Counted from the first letter of the stretch, positions 50,049 to 59,500 are shown. The stretch: 64,000 bases of DNA from Mycolicibacterium iranicum (GCF_001650495.1 NZ_LWCS01000001.1:396826-460825); one strand, 5' to 3'. The notes: a model not told the origin generated them from the sequence alone. Made by a program: numbers and translations.

Positions 50049-51033
50049 ACCGAGCTCGAAGTCCCTCGCGTGGCCGCTGTTCGACGCGATCGTGGACCGG
50101 TCGGCGTTCAAGGACGTCAACCCGTGGACCACGGAGGGAACGTTCTCACCCGACTACGACGCGTTGCGCAAACTTCTTGCGGTACCGATCCTGCTGGGCG
50201 CTGAAAGTCGTTCGGGCGTACCGGCCCTCGCGCTGGACGTGTGGGTCGCCTACGAGCTGCGCCGCGCCGGCCTTGATCCCGATGCGGTGTGGCCCCGCGC
50301 GGAGGCGCCACGCGTTGTCGACCGCGATGTGCTGAACTTCGTCAGATCGATTCCCCGAGCGGCGCGCCACGAGCTCATGGAACGGCTCCGAGCCGGAGGC
50401 GGCATCGGCGCGGCCTCGGCGAACATCGCGGGCAAGAACTACTTCAAGCAGGTCGATGTGATCATGTCGTCATGGCAGACGGGACCCGAGTTGCTCATCT
50501 CGACCAAGCGGATGGACTCGTCGTTCGGCAAGAACGCCGCCAATCGCGTCGAGGAGTCCTACGGCGACGCCAAGAATCTCGCCCTGCGCCATCCCCTTGC
50601 CGCGCTGGGCTTCATGTACTCGCTGCGCTCGACGGCGTACACGGAGGAACGCAGGCAGTTCGACTGGATCGTCGACCTTCTCATCAAGTTGGGCAGGGAG
50701 GACGACGCGTACGACGCGTGCGCGCTCGTTGTCCCCGAATGGGAGGGTGACGGGCCGATGGACGAACCGCCTCCCGCCGACGACGCCGTCATCGAGCCGT
50801 ACCTTTTCGACATCGAGGAGGACCTCGGTGACGCGCACTTTGACAGTCCGCGCGCCGTCGACGTGTCGGCGCAATTGGCCGCGCTTCCGGATGTGACGCT
50901 ACGCACCGATCTGGTGCCCGACGAGCTGAGCCCTGCCCGATTCTTCGCACGGATGTTGACCATCGTGCTCGACAACTCGAACATCACCCAGCATGAAGAG
51001 GCGCGACTGCGGCGCAGTCAGGCCGTCGGCTAG
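50038..51033 (+). CDS. Probable type II restriction endonuclease, partner of the methyltransferase
   Basis: 331 aa from GTG 50038 (GGGGAAAAG upstream); a GTG at 50014 is also in frame. No signal or membrane segment. The central segment YFKQVDVIMSSWQTGPELLI, then STKRMDSSFGKNAANRVEES, has the hydrophobic-strand/Asp ... Lys layout of a PD-(D/E)xK nuclease, but the expected Glu before x-K reads Ser (I-S-T-K). The overlap with an N6-adenine methyltransferase is the main evidence for the role. A XamI-family enzyme is possible; I could not verify it. Confidence 0.55.
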   Translation: MASKPSSKSLAWPLFDAIVDRSAFKDVNPWTTEGTFSPDYDALRKLLAVPILLGAESRSGVPALALDVWVAYELRRAGLDPDAVWPRAEAPRVVDRDVLNFVRSIPRAARHELMERLRAGGGIGAASANIAGKNYFKQVDVIMSSWQTGPELLISTKRMDSSFGKNAANRVEESYGDAKNLALRHPLAALGFMYSLRSTAYTEERRQFDWIVDLLIKLGREDDAYDACALVVPEWEGDGPMDEPPPADDAVIEPYLFDIEEDLGDAHFDSPRAVDVSAQLAALPDVTLRTDLVPDELSPARFFARMLTIVLDNSNITQHEEARLRRSQAVG

Positions 51034-51045
51034 GGTTTGCCACTC

Positions 51046-51954
51046 GTGCACACCGACAATGACGAAACCCGCCGACGGCTTGCCCGGGCGAAGCGCCGTT
51101 GGACGGTGATCGCCATCTGCGCATCACTGTTCCTCGTCGCGGTGTATGTCCTGGCGGTGCGCACCACCACCGGTCAAGCCGTCGAGAACGCTGCACTCAA
51201 CGGCGCAGAACAGGTCGGCGAACGCGCGTTCCTCGCGGCAAGCACAGCGTTGAGCACCATCACCTATTCGTCGCTGGCGCTGGCGACCTTACTGGTCGGC
51301 GCGGTCGGGCTGCTGAGACGCCAGGTTCACCTGGCAGCGGCGGCGATGGCAGTGATCCTCGGCAGTCAGGCCGTCACACAGATCCTCAAATATGTTGTGC
51401 TGCAACGACCGGAGCTGCTGACAACCGATGAGTACCTGGAGAACACCCTGCCCAGCGGCCACACAACCGCCGCGATGTCGGTGCTCTTTGCGACGCTGAT
51501 CGTGATGCCCTACCGGTTCCGCGGAGTTGCGATGTTCGCCGCTCTCACCTGGGCGGTCGGCATCGGCGCCTACACCGTCATCGCGCGTTGGCACCGCCTC
51601 TCGGACGTCCTGGCCGCTGACGCGGTCACGCTGGTGGTGGCTTGCGGCGCAGCACATTTCCTCGCCCGCACGGATCGCATCCGCGCCGTCGTATCGCCGG
51701 GGGCGGCACGGTTCACGTTACGTACGGTGTTCGTCGCGATGGTCGCCTTCGTGGGGACCGTGAGCCTTGCACTCGGCGCGGTGTCCCTACTCGCGGCTCT
51801 GTCCGAGGACATCGACGAAGCCGTGGAGTGGCAGTTGTTCCTCAGCGCTCAGTGGTTGGCCGCGGCCGGGTCGATCTTCGCAGCACTGCTGTTCTGGTGG
51901 ACATGGCACCGATTGGAGACGAAACGGCGGCGCGATCCCGTCGTTGCGCGATAA
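51046..51954 (+). CDS. PAP2-family membrane phosphatase
   Basis: 302 aa from GTG 51046 (a TTG at 51037 is also in frame; TAGGGT lies 9 nt before the GTG). Motifs: KYVVLQRPEL (KxxxxxxRP), LPSGHTTAAMS, and WHRLSDVLAADA (HxxxD). In the third motif the Arg normally six residues before His is not there; an Arg lies two before it. Six or more membrane helices. Lipid phosphatase family; substrate unknown. It starts 12 nt after the endonuclease stop. Confidence 0.8.
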   Translation: MHTDNDETRRRLARAKRRWTVIAICASLFLVAVYVLAVRTTTGQAVENAALNGAEQVGERAFLAASTALSTITYSSLALATLLVGAVGLLRRQVHLAAAAMAVILGSQAVTQILKYVVLQRPELLTTDEYLENTLPSGHTTAAMSVLFATLIVMPYRFRGVAMFAALTWAVGIGAYTVIARWHRLSDVLAADAVTLVVACGAAHFLARTDRIRAVVSPGAARFTLRTVFVAMVAFVGTVSLALGAVSLLAALSEDIDEAVEWQLFLSAQWLAAAGSIFAALLFWWTWHRLETKRRRDPVVAR

Positions 51955-51955
51955 G

Positions 51956-52084
51956 TCAGGCGGTCGGTTCGCTCGACCCTTTGTCGACGTCCGGGGTGTC
52001 CTTCTCCGGATCCTTTTCGGTGTCGGCGGATTCCGAAGCGGTGGAACCATCTTCGTCGTCGTATATTCCTTTGCCACGGGTCAT
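51956..52084 (-). CDS. Small acidic conserved protein
   Basis: 42 aa: MTRGKGIYDDEDGSTASESA opens the protein, followed by a Lys/Asp/Glu-rich tail ending SSEPTA. Probably disordered. Ribosome site GAGAGG lies 7 nt upstream of the ATG at 52082-52084. Small proteins starting with this 'GKGIYDDE' pattern occur in other mycobacteria, so it is likely a real gene despite its size. It lies between PAP2 (convergent) and the LLM oxidoreductase (same strand, 11 nt apart), perhaps its operon partner. Confidence 0.65.
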   Translation of the reverse strand: MTRGKGIYDDEDGSTASESADTEKDPEKDTPDVDKGSSEPTA

Positions 52085-52095
52085 GAATGAGCCTC

Positions 52096-53082
52096 TCAGT
52101 GAGACGCGGAGCGGAGCTTGTCGAGCAGCGGCGCTGCTGCCTCTTTCAAGAACGAATCCTGGGTTTCGCCACCGATCTGGACGAGGGCGATGTCGGTGAA
52201 GCCGGCTTCCCAGTATTCGCGGACCGACTCGACGATCACGTCGAGGTCGGGGCCGCACGGGATCGATTCGGCGACGTCTTCTTTGCGGACGAATTGGGTC
52301 GCACCGTCGAAGCCGGCGGTGGTCGGCAGGTCCGCGTTGACCGACCATCCGCCCGCGAACCAGCGGAATTGGTCGTGCGCGCGCTCGATCGCCGCGTCGC
52401 GGTCGGGGTCCCAGCTGATCGGAATCTGGCCGATCACGCGGACGTCGCCCGGCAGGCCGGTGCCCCTGCGCGTCTCGTGCCAGGAGTCGACCAGATCTTT
52501 GTCGGGCTGGACGGCGATCAGATGGTCGGCCAGCGGCGCGAACATCTCGACCGAGCGGTCACCCGAAACGGCTGCGGCGATCGGCAGCGGCACGTCGGGC
52601 ACATCCCACAGCCGGGCGGAGTCGACCTCGAAGTATTCGCCCTTCCAATCGACCATTTCGCCGGTCTGTAGCTCGCGGATGATTTGAATCGCTTCTTTGA
52701 GCATGTCCTGCCGTCGGGCCACAGTGGGCCATCGTTGGCCGACGACGTGCTCGTTGAGGTTTTCTCCGCTGCCCAGACCGAGCGTGAATCGACCGTCGGC
52801 GAGGATCTGCAGGGTCGCCGCCTTCTGCGCGACGATCGCCGGGTGGTAGCGCAGCGTCGGGCAGGTGACGTAGGTCATCAGCTCGACGCGTTCGGTGGCG
52901 TGGGCGACGGCGCCCAGCACCGACCATGCGTAGGGTGCGTGGCCCTGCGAGGAGAGCCACGGAAAGTAGTGGTCGCTGGAGACCTCGAAGTCGAAGCCCA
53001 CCTGCTCAGCCGATACCGCATAGCTGACAAGCTCTTTCGGTCCGCTCTGCTCAGTCATCAAGGTGTAGCCGAATCGGGTCAT
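52096..53082 (-). CDS. LLM-class F420-dependent oxidoreductase (F420-G6PD-like family)
   Basis: 328 aa TIM-barrel of the luciferase-like monooxygenase family. MTRFGYTLMTEQSGPKELVS, FDFEVSSDHYFPWLSSQGHA, TYVTCPTLRYHPAIVAQKAA and LGLGSGENLNEHVVGQRWP match the F420-dependent branch that includes glucose-6-phosphate dehydrogenase Fgd (TIGR03557 type). Substrate not readable. It is followed by the small acidic gene on the same strand. Confidence 0.85.
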   Translation of the reverse strand: MTRFGYTLMTEQSGPKELVSYAVSAEQVGFDFEVSSDHYFPWLSSQGHAPYAWSVLGAVAHATERVELMTYVTCPTLRYHPAIVAQKAATLQILADGRFTLGLGSGENLNEHVVGQRWPTVARRQDMLKEAIQIIRELQTGEMVDWKGEYFEVDSARLWDVPDVPLPIAAAVSGDRSVEMFAPLADHLIAVQPDKDLVDSWHETRRGTGLPGDVRVIGQIPISWDPDRDAAIERAHDQFRWFAGGWSVNADLPTTAGFDGATQFVRKEDVAESIPCGPDLDVIVESVREYWEAGFTDIALVQIGGETQDSFLKEAAAPLLDKLRSASH

Positions 53083-53208
53083 GCGCGTCGTGTACCCGGG
53101 GCGCCGGAAGCAAAACGATGCTCCCCGTCACCGTGACGGCTGCGCACGTCGCGCCGACCCGCGGCAGGCACGTTGTCAATTCCGCCGGTGATCGACAGGA
53201 TGGTGCCC

Positions 53209-54402
53209 ATGACCTATGACGTCGGCGGTTACGGGCCGGCGGGGCCACCATCCCCGAGCGCGGCACCCCAGGGGTATCCGCCCCCTGGTTACGGTCCGCC
53301 CCCTGGCTACGGTCCACCGCCCGGTTACGGTCCACCGTCGGGATACGGTCCCCCTCCCGGCTGGCAGGCGCCGGGATACCCGCCGGGCTACGGGGCTCCT
53401 GGATATCCACCGCCCTATGGCCAGCCGCCGGTGATCAAGCCCGGCGTGGTTCCACTGCGCCCGCTGACGCTTTCCGACATGTTCAACGGCGCCGTGGCCT
53501 ACGTCCGCGCCAATCCCAAAGCCACGCTGGGCCTGACGACGATTGTCGTGGTGATCGCACAGCTCATCACGCTGGTGCTGTCCCTCTTTCCGCTCGCCTT
53601 CACCAGCGACATCGCGAGCACCCTCGAGGGTGAGGCGTCTGCCGAGCTGATCATCGGCTGGATGGCCTCAGCGCTGGCGGGTGTTCTCGCGACAGCGCTG
53701 TCGATGACCATCCTCAGCGGATTACTCACCGTGGTCATCGGGCGTTCGGTGTTCGGATCGGGCATCACGATCGGCGAGGCGTGGCAGCGGCTCAAGCCCC
53801 GCGTGGGGGCACTCATCGGATTCTCGCTGCTCAAGACCCTCGCCTTCGTGCTGTGGTTCGCCCTGGCCGGCGGGCTCATCGTGCTGGCGGTCGCGACCGT
53901 GGGTGGGGTCGCAGCATTCGTCATCGCCGCCCCACTGCTGCTCATCGCGATTCTGGCTGCGATCTGGGCGTCGGTCATGCTGACCTTCTCTCCGGTGATC
54001 ATCGTGCTGGAGCGCCGCGACATCATGACGTCGATCACCCGTTCGTTCTCGCTCATCAAGGGTGACTTCTGGCGCGTGTTCGGCATCTGGTTGCTCGCCT
54101 ACATCGTCGCGCAGTTCGTCGCGGGTGCCGTGTCGATCCCGTTCAGTATCGGCAGCCAGGTCGCACTGACCGTTTCGGCGACCACCGCGTCGTTCATGCT
54201 GTCGCTCGTGCTGGCCTCCGTCGGCGGTGCCATCGGCCAGATCATCACGGGGCCTTTCACGGCCGGCGTCGCGGTGCTGCAGTACACCGACCGGCGCATC
54301 CGTGCCGAGGCGTTCGACCTTGTGCTGCAGACTGGTGCCTCCGCCGGTCCGTACGCTCCGGCCAACTCGACCGATGACCTCTGGCTGACCGGCCCGCGTT
54401 GA
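53209..54402 (+). CDS. Membrane protein with PPGYGPP repeats (Rv3689 homologue)
   Basis: 397 aa from ATG 53209 (MTYDVGGYGPAGPP); ATG 53200 is an alternative, and AGGATGG lies just upstream. Residues ~15-80 are Pro/Gly/Tyr repeats (PPGYGPP, four to five copies), then six hydrophobic segments in a glycerophosphoryl-diester-phosphodiesterase-like membrane domain (MFNGAVAYVRANPKATLGL; RRDIMTSITRSFSLIKGDFW). First gene of the Rv3689-Rv3693 block that leads to moxR2 and DUF58; function unknown. Confidence 0.8.
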   Translation: MTYDVGGYGPAGPPSPSAAPQGYPPPGYGPPPGYGPPPGYGPPSGYGPPPGWQAPGYPPGYGAPGYPPPYGQPPVIKPGVVPLRPLTLSDMFNGAVAYVRANPKATLGLTTIVVVIAQLITLVLSLFPLAFTSDIASTLEGEASAELIIGWMASALAGVLATALSMTILSGLLTVVIGRSVFGSGITIGEAWQRLKPRVGALIGFSLLKTLAFVLWFALAGGLIVLAVATVGGVAAFVIAAPLLLIAILAAIWASVMLTFSPVIIVLERRDIMTSITRSFSLIKGDFWRVFGIWLLAYIVAQFVAGAVSIPFSIGSQVALTVSATTASFMLSLVLASVGGAIGQIITGPFTAGVAVLQYTDRRIRAEAFDLVLQTGASAGPYAPANSTDDLWLTGPR

Positions 54403-54403
54403 C

Positions 54404-55057
54404 GTGTCGACGATAGACATCGACCGGGACGCCGCGCGCGACGCCGCGCAGGCCGAGCTCGGGAAATCCATTTACCCGAAACCGTCTGCGCTGGACCTGA
54501 TCAGCGACTGGCTGGATGAGCTGTTGTACCGCCTCACCGCCGGAGCGTCGAAGTTCCCGGGCGGCTGGCTCACCGTGTCGGTCCTGGTGATCCTCCTGGC
54601 TGTGGCCGTCGTCGTCGCGGTCCGCATCGCCCGGCGCGCCATGCGCAGCAGTCGGAATGACGCACCCGCGCTCTTCGGTGATCACATGCTCAGCGCCGCC
54701 GAGCATCGTGCGACGGCGGAACGCTCTGCGGCGGCCGGAGATTGGGCTCCGGCCATCCGTCACCGCTTGCGTGCCGTTGCGCGCCAGCTGGAGGAGAACG
54801 GCGTCCTCGATCCCGTGCCGGGGCGAACCGCCACCGAGCTGGCGCGCACCGCCGGTCGCGCGCTGCCCAGCTTGGCAGGCGAACTGCGCACCGCCGCAGA
54901 GGTTTTCAACGATGTCACCTACGGTGAGCGGCCCGCGACCGAACCGCAATACCGGATGATCGCCGAGCTGGACGCCAAGCTTGGCAGGCAGACCGCGGCA
55001 ACCCCCGACGGTGCGGGCGACGCGATCGCCTCCCAGCCGTGGGCCGAGGTGCGATGA
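54404..55057 (+). CDS. DUF4129 membrane protein (Rv3690 homologue)
   Basis: 217 aa, same length as the M. tuberculosis orthologue, from GTG 54404, one nt after the previous stop. One membrane helix (GGWLTVSVLVILLAVAVVVAV) separates a short extracytoplasmic N-terminus from a cytosolic DUF4129 domain (AAEHRATAERSAAAGDWAPA, GRTATELARTAGRALP). DUF4129 proteins typically neighbour MoxR and DUF58 genes, as here. ATGA overlap with the next gene. Confidence 0.85.
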   Translation: MSTIDIDRDAARDAAQAELGKSIYPKPSALDLISDWLDELLYRLTAGASKFPGGWLTVSVLVILLAVAVVVAVRIARRAMRSSRNDAPALFGDHMLSAAEHRATAERSAAAGDWAPAIRHRLRAVARQLEENGVLDPVPGRTATELARTAGRALPSLAGELRTAAEVFNDVTYGERPATEPQYRMIAELDAKLGRQTAATPDGAGDAIASQPWAEVR

Positions 55058-56205
55058 GCCTCGGCACGTCGACGCCGGTCGGGACGACGATCACGCAACG
55101 GTGGCGCGGTGCGCGATGGGTGCTGCTGGGCTTGGCCGCCATCATCGCCGTCGCCGCGCTGACGACGTGGCTGACCGCACCGCGCCCCGGCGGCAGACTC
55201 GACCCGGCGGCGACCTCGCCCGACGGTGTCCACGCGCTGATGGCCCTCCTCCGTGACCACGGCGTCACCGTCATCGAAGCCGATTCGATCTCCGACGTGG
55301 AGCGCGAGGCACGCGACGACACCCTGCTCGTCGCGGCACAGACCTTTCACCTCTTCGACGACGAGCTGCTGCAACGTCTTTCGGCGCTTCCCGGTGACCG
55401 ACTTGTGATCGCGCCCATCGGCAGGACGCGCGAAGCGCTCGCCCCGGAGCTGGAGCGCGTGGACACCACGGAATATGCCGGCCTGTCGCCCGACTGCGAT
55501 CTGCGTGAGGCAAACCAGGCGGGCACGGTGCAATTCGGTGTCGCCGACACCTTCGAGGCGAAGGATTCCGTTCCGGTCACCCGCTGTTACGACGGTGCGC
55601 TGGCGCGTTACACCGACAACGGACGCACCGTCACCGTGGTGGGTAGCGACGAGTTCGTCGTGAACTCAGGCCTGCTCGACGAGGGGAACGCCGCACTGGC
55701 CATGAACCTGGCCGGCACCAGGCCCCGGGTGATCTGGTACGCCCCGCAGCGAAGCGAGGGTGGCGAATCCTCGGGGTCGGCAGAGTTCACCGACCTCATT
55801 CCGGCCCAGGTGTATTGGATGGTCCTGCAGCTGGTGGTGGGGGTGGCCCTGCTGGCGTGGTGGCGCGGCAGGCGGGTCGGCCCGCTGGTGGCCGAGCAGC
55901 TGCCGGTGGTGGTGCGCGCGTCGGAGACCGTCGAGGGTCGCGGCCGGCTGTACCGTTCCCGGCGCGCCAGGGATATCGCCGCCGAGTCACTGCGCACGTC
56001 GGCGCGGCAACGCATGCTGCCCCGTCTCGGTCTGCATCAGGCGGCGTCTCAGTCGGAGGTGACCCAAGCCGTCGCGGACCGCAGTGGCCTGGACCCCCGG
56101 ATGGTCGGCCATACCCTGTACGGACAACCGCCGGCGACCGACGCCGATCTGGTGAATCTCGCACGCGCACTCGATGACATCGAAAGGCAGGTCGCACAGT
56201 CGTGA
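55054..56205 (+). CDS. DUF4350 membrane protein (Rv3691 homologue)
   Basis: 383 aa from ATG 55054 (ATGA overlap). Two membrane helices: ARWVLLGLAAIIAVAALTTW near the N-terminus and VYWMVLQLVVGVALLAWW in the second half. Between them lies an extracytoplasmic, GATase-like DUF4350 domain (ATSPDGVHALMALLRDHGVT; LLVAAQTFHLFDDELLQRLS; TVVGSDEFVVNSGLLDEGNA). It is a member of the MoxR/DUF58/DUF4129 gene set; role inferred as scaffold for envelope stress or complex maturation. GTGA overlap with moxR2. Confidence 0.85.
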   Translation: MSLGTSTPVGTTITQRWRGARWVLLGLAAIIAVAALTTWLTAPRPGGRLDPAATSPDGVHALMALLRDHGVTVIEADSISDVEREARDDTLLVAAQTFHLFDDELLQRLSALPGDRLVIAPIGRTREALAPELERVDTTEYAGLSPDCDLREANQAGTVQFGVADTFEAKDSVPVTRCYDGALARYTDNGRTVTVVGSDEFVVNSGLLDEGNAALAMNLAGTRPRVIWYAPQRSEGGESSGSAEFTDLIPAQVYWMVLQLVVGVALLAWWRGRRVGPLVAEQLPVVVRASETVEGRGRLYRSRRARDIAAESLRTSARQRMLPRLGLHQAASQSEVTQAVADRSGLDPRMVGHTLYGQPPATDADLVNLARALDDIERQVAQS

Positions 56206-57164
56206 CAGAGCCCACCCATCACGAGGCAGCCCGCAACGCGCTGATGGCCCTGCGTGCTGAGATCGCCAAAGTGGTCGTCGGCCAGGACGCCGTGGTGAGC
56301 GGTCTGGTGGTTGCGCTGTTGTGTCGCGGGCACGTGCTGCTCGAAGGCGTTCCCGGGGTGGCGAAGACACTGCTGGTGCGCACCCTGGCGTCGGCGTTGC
56401 AGCTGGAGTTCAAGCGCGTCCAGTTCACGCCGGACCTGATGCCCGGCGACGTCACCGGCTCTCTGGTCTACGACGCCCGCACTGCCGAATTCGCGTTCAG
56501 GGCGGGTCCGGTGTTCACCAACCTGATGCTGGCCGACGAGATCAACCGCACCCCACCGAAGACGCAGGCCGCCTTGCTGGAAGCGATGGAGGAACGTCAG
56601 GTCAGCGTGGACGGTGAGCCGCGCGCGCTGCCCGACCCGTTCATCGTCGCTGCGACACAGAATCCCATCGAGTACGAGGGCACCTATCAGCTCCCCGAGG
56701 CACAGCTGGACAGGTTCCTGTTGAAGCTCAATGTGCCGCTGCCGCCGCGTGATCAGGAGATCGCAATCCTGACCCGGCACGCGCGCGGTTTCGATCCGCG
56801 CGACCTGTCGTTCGTCAAGCCGGTCGCCGGGCCGGCGGAGCTGGCCGCGGGCCGCGAAGCCGTCCGTCAAGTGCTGGTCGCTGACGAGGTCCTCGGCTAC
56901 ATTGTCGACATCGTCGGCGCGACAAGGAATTCGCCGTCGCTGCAGTTGGGTGTGTCCCCGCGCGGTGCGACGGCGCTGCTGGCCACGGCCCGGTCCTGGG
57001 CCTGGCTTTCGGGACGCGGCTATGTGACGCCCGACGACGTCAAGGCGATGGCCCGCCCGACGCTACGGCACCGCGTGGCCTTGCGGCCGGAGGCCGAGCT
57101 GGAGGGGGCCAGCGCCGACGGCGTGATCGAGGGCATCCTGTCGTCGGTGCCCGTGCCACGATAG
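56202..57164 (+). CDS. moxR2: MoxR-type AAA+ ATPase
   Basis: 320 aa from GTG 56202. Walker A LLEGVPGVAKTLLVRTLA, Walker B FTNLMLADEINRTPPKTQAA, sensor 1 PFIVAATQNPIEYEGTYQLP and the C-terminal lid with LGVSPRGATALLATARSWAW. MoxR ATPases act as chaperones for partner proteins with von Willebrand-like or DUF58 domains, the next gene. TAGTG junction (1-nt overlap) with the DUF58 gene. Orthologue of Rv3692. Confidence 0.95.
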   Translation: MTEPTHHEAARNALMALRAEIAKVVVGQDAVVSGLVVALLCRGHVLLEGVPGVAKTLLVRTLASALQLEFKRVQFTPDLMPGDVTGSLVYDARTAEFAFRAGPVFTNLMLADEINRTPPKTQAALLEAMEERQVSVDGEPRALPDPFIVAATQNPIEYEGTYQLPEAQLDRFLLKLNVPLPPRDQEIAILTRHARGFDPRDLSFVKPVAGPAELAAGREAVRQVLVADEVLGYIVDIVGATRNSPSLQLGVSPRGATALLATARSWAWLSGRGYVTPDDVKAMARPTLRHRVALRPEAELEGASADGVIEGILSSVPVPR

Positions 57165-58486
57165 TGGTTCTCACGGGTCGTGCCGGGCTGATCGCGCTGT
57201 TGTGCGCGCTGCCTGTTGTGCTGTCCCCCAGTCCCGCACTTGTTTTCGCGGTGCTGGGGGTTTTGCTCGCCGTCGCGGTGATCCTGGATGTGGCATTGGC
57301 GGGCAGCCCGCGATCTCTTCAGTTGACCCGAAGTGGGCCGGCGTCGGCCCGGCTGGGGCAGCCGGTACACGTTGAGCTGACGGTGCACAACGGCGGTCGC
57401 TCCCGATTCCGTGGCGTCGTCCGCGACGCCTGGGCGCCGAGCGCTCGCGCCGAGCCGAGGATGCATGCGGTGAATCTCTCGGCAGGACAACGGGTTGCGC
57501 TTGACACCACGTTGCGGCCGGTGCGCCGCGGCGATCAGAACTCCGCGTTGGTGACCGCGCGATCGATCGGTCCGCTGGGGCTCGCCGGGCGGCAGGGCTC
57601 GCACCGCGTCCCGTGGCAGGTCCGCATCCTGCCGCCGTTCCTGTCGCGCAAGCACCTTCCGTCGCGGCTGGCGCGGCTGCGCGAACTGGAAGGGATGACA
57701 CCAGTCCTGATCCGAGGGCAGGGCACCGAATTCGACTCGCTGCGTGAGTATGTCGTCGGCGACGACGTGCGATCCATCGATTGGCGCGCAACGGCTCGGC
57801 GCGCCGATGTGGTGGTCCGGACGTGGCGACCCGAGCGAGACAGGCGGGTGCTGATCGTGCTGGACACAGGGCGGACGTCGGCCGGCCGGGTCGGTGTGGA
57901 CCCCACTGCCCAGGATCCGGGCGGCTGGCCCCGGCTCGACTGGTCCATGGACGCCGCGCTGCTGTTGGCGGCGCTGGCTGCCCGCGCCGGCGACCACGTC
58001 GACTTCATGGCCCACGACCGCGAGACGCGCGCGGCGGTCATCAATGCGTCGCGCACCGAACTGCTCGCCCATCTGGTGGCGGCGATGGCACCGCTGGAAC
58101 CGGCCCTGGTCGAGTCGGATGCTCGGGCGATGGTGGCCGCAGTGCAGCGCCGCGTGCGACGGCAGGCACTGGTGGTGATCCTGACCGACCTCAACGCGTC
58201 GGCGATCGATGAAGGGTTGCTCAGTGTGCTGCCGCAGCTGACCGCCAAGCATCGGGTGATCGTCGCGAGCGTCGCCGACCCGCGCGTGGACAAGCTTGCG
58301 GCCGGCCGCGCCGATGCCGTCGAGGTGTACGACGCCGCCGCGGCGGAGCGCTCTCGCAACGACCGCCGGGCTGTCGCCTCGCTGCTGCGCAGAATGGGGG
58401 TCGATGTCGTCGACGCTGCGCCGGAGGAGTTGGCACCGGACCTGGCCGATCACTACCTGGCGATGAAGGCAGCCGGCCGCCTGTAG
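57164..58486 (+). CDS. DUF58 / von Willebrand-like protein (Rv3693 homologue)
   Basis: 440 aa from GTG 57164. Two N-terminal membrane helices (LIALLCALPVVLSPSPALVFAV), a beta-rich extracytoplasmic part, then DUF58 with the signature GTEFDSLREYVVGDDVRSID, WRATARRADVVVRTWRPERD. A vWA-like domain follows (RVLIVLDTGRTSAGR; LVVILTDLNASAIDEGLLS); the metal-site DxSxS is replaced by DTGRTS. Predicted client or partner of MoxR2. Last gene of the operon starting at 53209. Confidence 0.88.
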   Translation: MVLTGRAGLIALLCALPVVLSPSPALVFAVLGVLLAVAVILDVALAGSPRSLQLTRSGPASARLGQPVHVELTVHNGGRSRFRGVVRDAWAPSARAEPRMHAVNLSAGQRVALDTTLRPVRRGDQNSALVTARSIGPLGLAGRQGSHRVPWQVRILPPFLSRKHLPSRLARLRELEGMTPVLIRGQGTEFDSLREYVVGDDVRSIDWRATARRADVVVRTWRPERDRRVLIVLDTGRTSAGRVGVDPTAQDPGGWPRLDWSMDAALLLAALAARAGDHVDFMAHDRETRAAVINASRTELLAHLVAAMAPLEPALVESDARAMVAAVQRRVRRQALVVILTDLNASAIDEGLLSVLPQLTAKHRVIVASVADPRVDKLAAGRADAVEVYDAAAAERSRNDRRAVASLLRRMGVDVVDAAPEELAPDLADHYLAMKAAGRL

Positions 58487-58500
58487 CCCCCGCGAGGAAA

Positions 58501-59493
58501 CTAGGCCGTCGGGACCACGTCGGGGGCGTTCTCGATGTCGCCTGTTTCCCCGGCCCGCACCGCCTTGCGGCCGAAGTACACGACGTAGGCGACGAACGCC
58601 GAGAAGGCCGCGGCGCCGATCAGCACGCGCACGAACGTCGGCAGCGGCGACGGCGTCACGAACCCCTCGATGGCACCGCAGACCAGCAAAACCACCACGA
58701 GCCCGATCGCCACCGAGATCACCGCACGCCCCTGCTCGGCCAGCACCTGCCCGCGCGGACGGTCCCCCGGCGAGATCACCGACCATCCCAGCCGCATCCC
58801 GACGCCTGCGGCGACGAACACCGCGGTCAGCTCCAGCAGTCCGTGCGGGGTGATCAGCCCGAGGAAAACGTCACCGCGGCCCGCCTCGAACATCAGGCCT
58901 GCGTTCACGCCGAGGTTGGCGGCGTTCTGAAAAAGGATGTACGGGATGGGAATTCCGAGAAGCACTGCCATCGCGATGCATTGCGCGGTCACCCATGCGT
59001 TGTTCACCCACACCTGCAATGCGAACGAGGCCGCGGGATGCTCGCTGTAGTAGTTGGCGAATTCGTGGTTGACGATCTGCTCGATCTCGCTGGGCGTCCC
59101 GATCGACGCCTGTACCTCGGGGCTGTGCGCGATCCACACCGCGATCACCGCGGCGACGACATAGAAGGCCGCGCCCGACGCCAGGATCCACCGCCCGGAT
59201 TGGTACACCACGACGGGGAACGACATCGTCCAGAAGCGGACGAACTCCCGCCACAGCGGTGCGTGGGCGCCGGTCACGACCGCGCGCGCCCGCGCCACGA
59301 GGCCGGAGAGCTTGCCCACCAGCACCGCATCGGTGGACGAGGACCGCACGATCGACAGATGCGTCGACACCCGCTGGTATAGATCGACCAGTTCGTCGAC
59401 TTCCGCACCGGTGAGATGCCGCTTGTTCTTCACGAGATGTTCCAGGCGGTCCCAGGTCGGGCGGTTCGCCAGAACAAACGCATCGACATCCAC
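58501..59493 (-). CDS. SpoIIM-like membrane protein (Rv3694c homologue)
   Basis: 330 aa from GTG 59491-59493, the same length as the M. tuberculosis orthologue; the -10 box TAAAGT lies 7 nt upstream. The soluble N-terminal ~100 residues (DAFVLANRPTWDRLEHLVKN) are followed by five to six membrane helices with LGVNAGLMFEAGRGDVFLGL and ITPHGLLELTAVFVAAG, the SpoIIM signature. In non-sporulating bacteria SpoIIM-like genes sit next to RDD and MoxR/DUF58 genes, as here. Role unknown. Confidence 0.88.
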   Translation of the reverse strand: MDVDAFVLANRPTWDRLEHLVKNKRHLTGAEVDELVDLYQRVSTHLSIVRSSSTDAVLVGKLSGLVARARAVVTGAHAPLWREFVRFWTMSFPVVVYQSGRWILASGAAFYVVAAVIAVWIAHSPEVQASIGTPSEIEQIVNHEFANYYSEHPAASFALQVWVNNAWVTAQCIAMAVLLGIPIPYILFQNAANLGVNAGLMFEAGRGDVFLGLITPHGLLELTAVFVAAGVGMRLGWSVISPGDRPRGQVLAEQGRAVISVAIGLVVVLLVCGAIEGFVTPSPLPTFVRVLIGAAAFSAFVAYVVYFGRKAVRAGETGDIENAPDVVPTA

Positions 59494-59500
59494 ACCCGCG

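Noticed and set aside
53270..53420. Short repeated DNA, possibly a CRISPR-like array
   Set aside because: It encodes PPGYGPP protein repeats in the Rv3689-like gene; there are no spacers.
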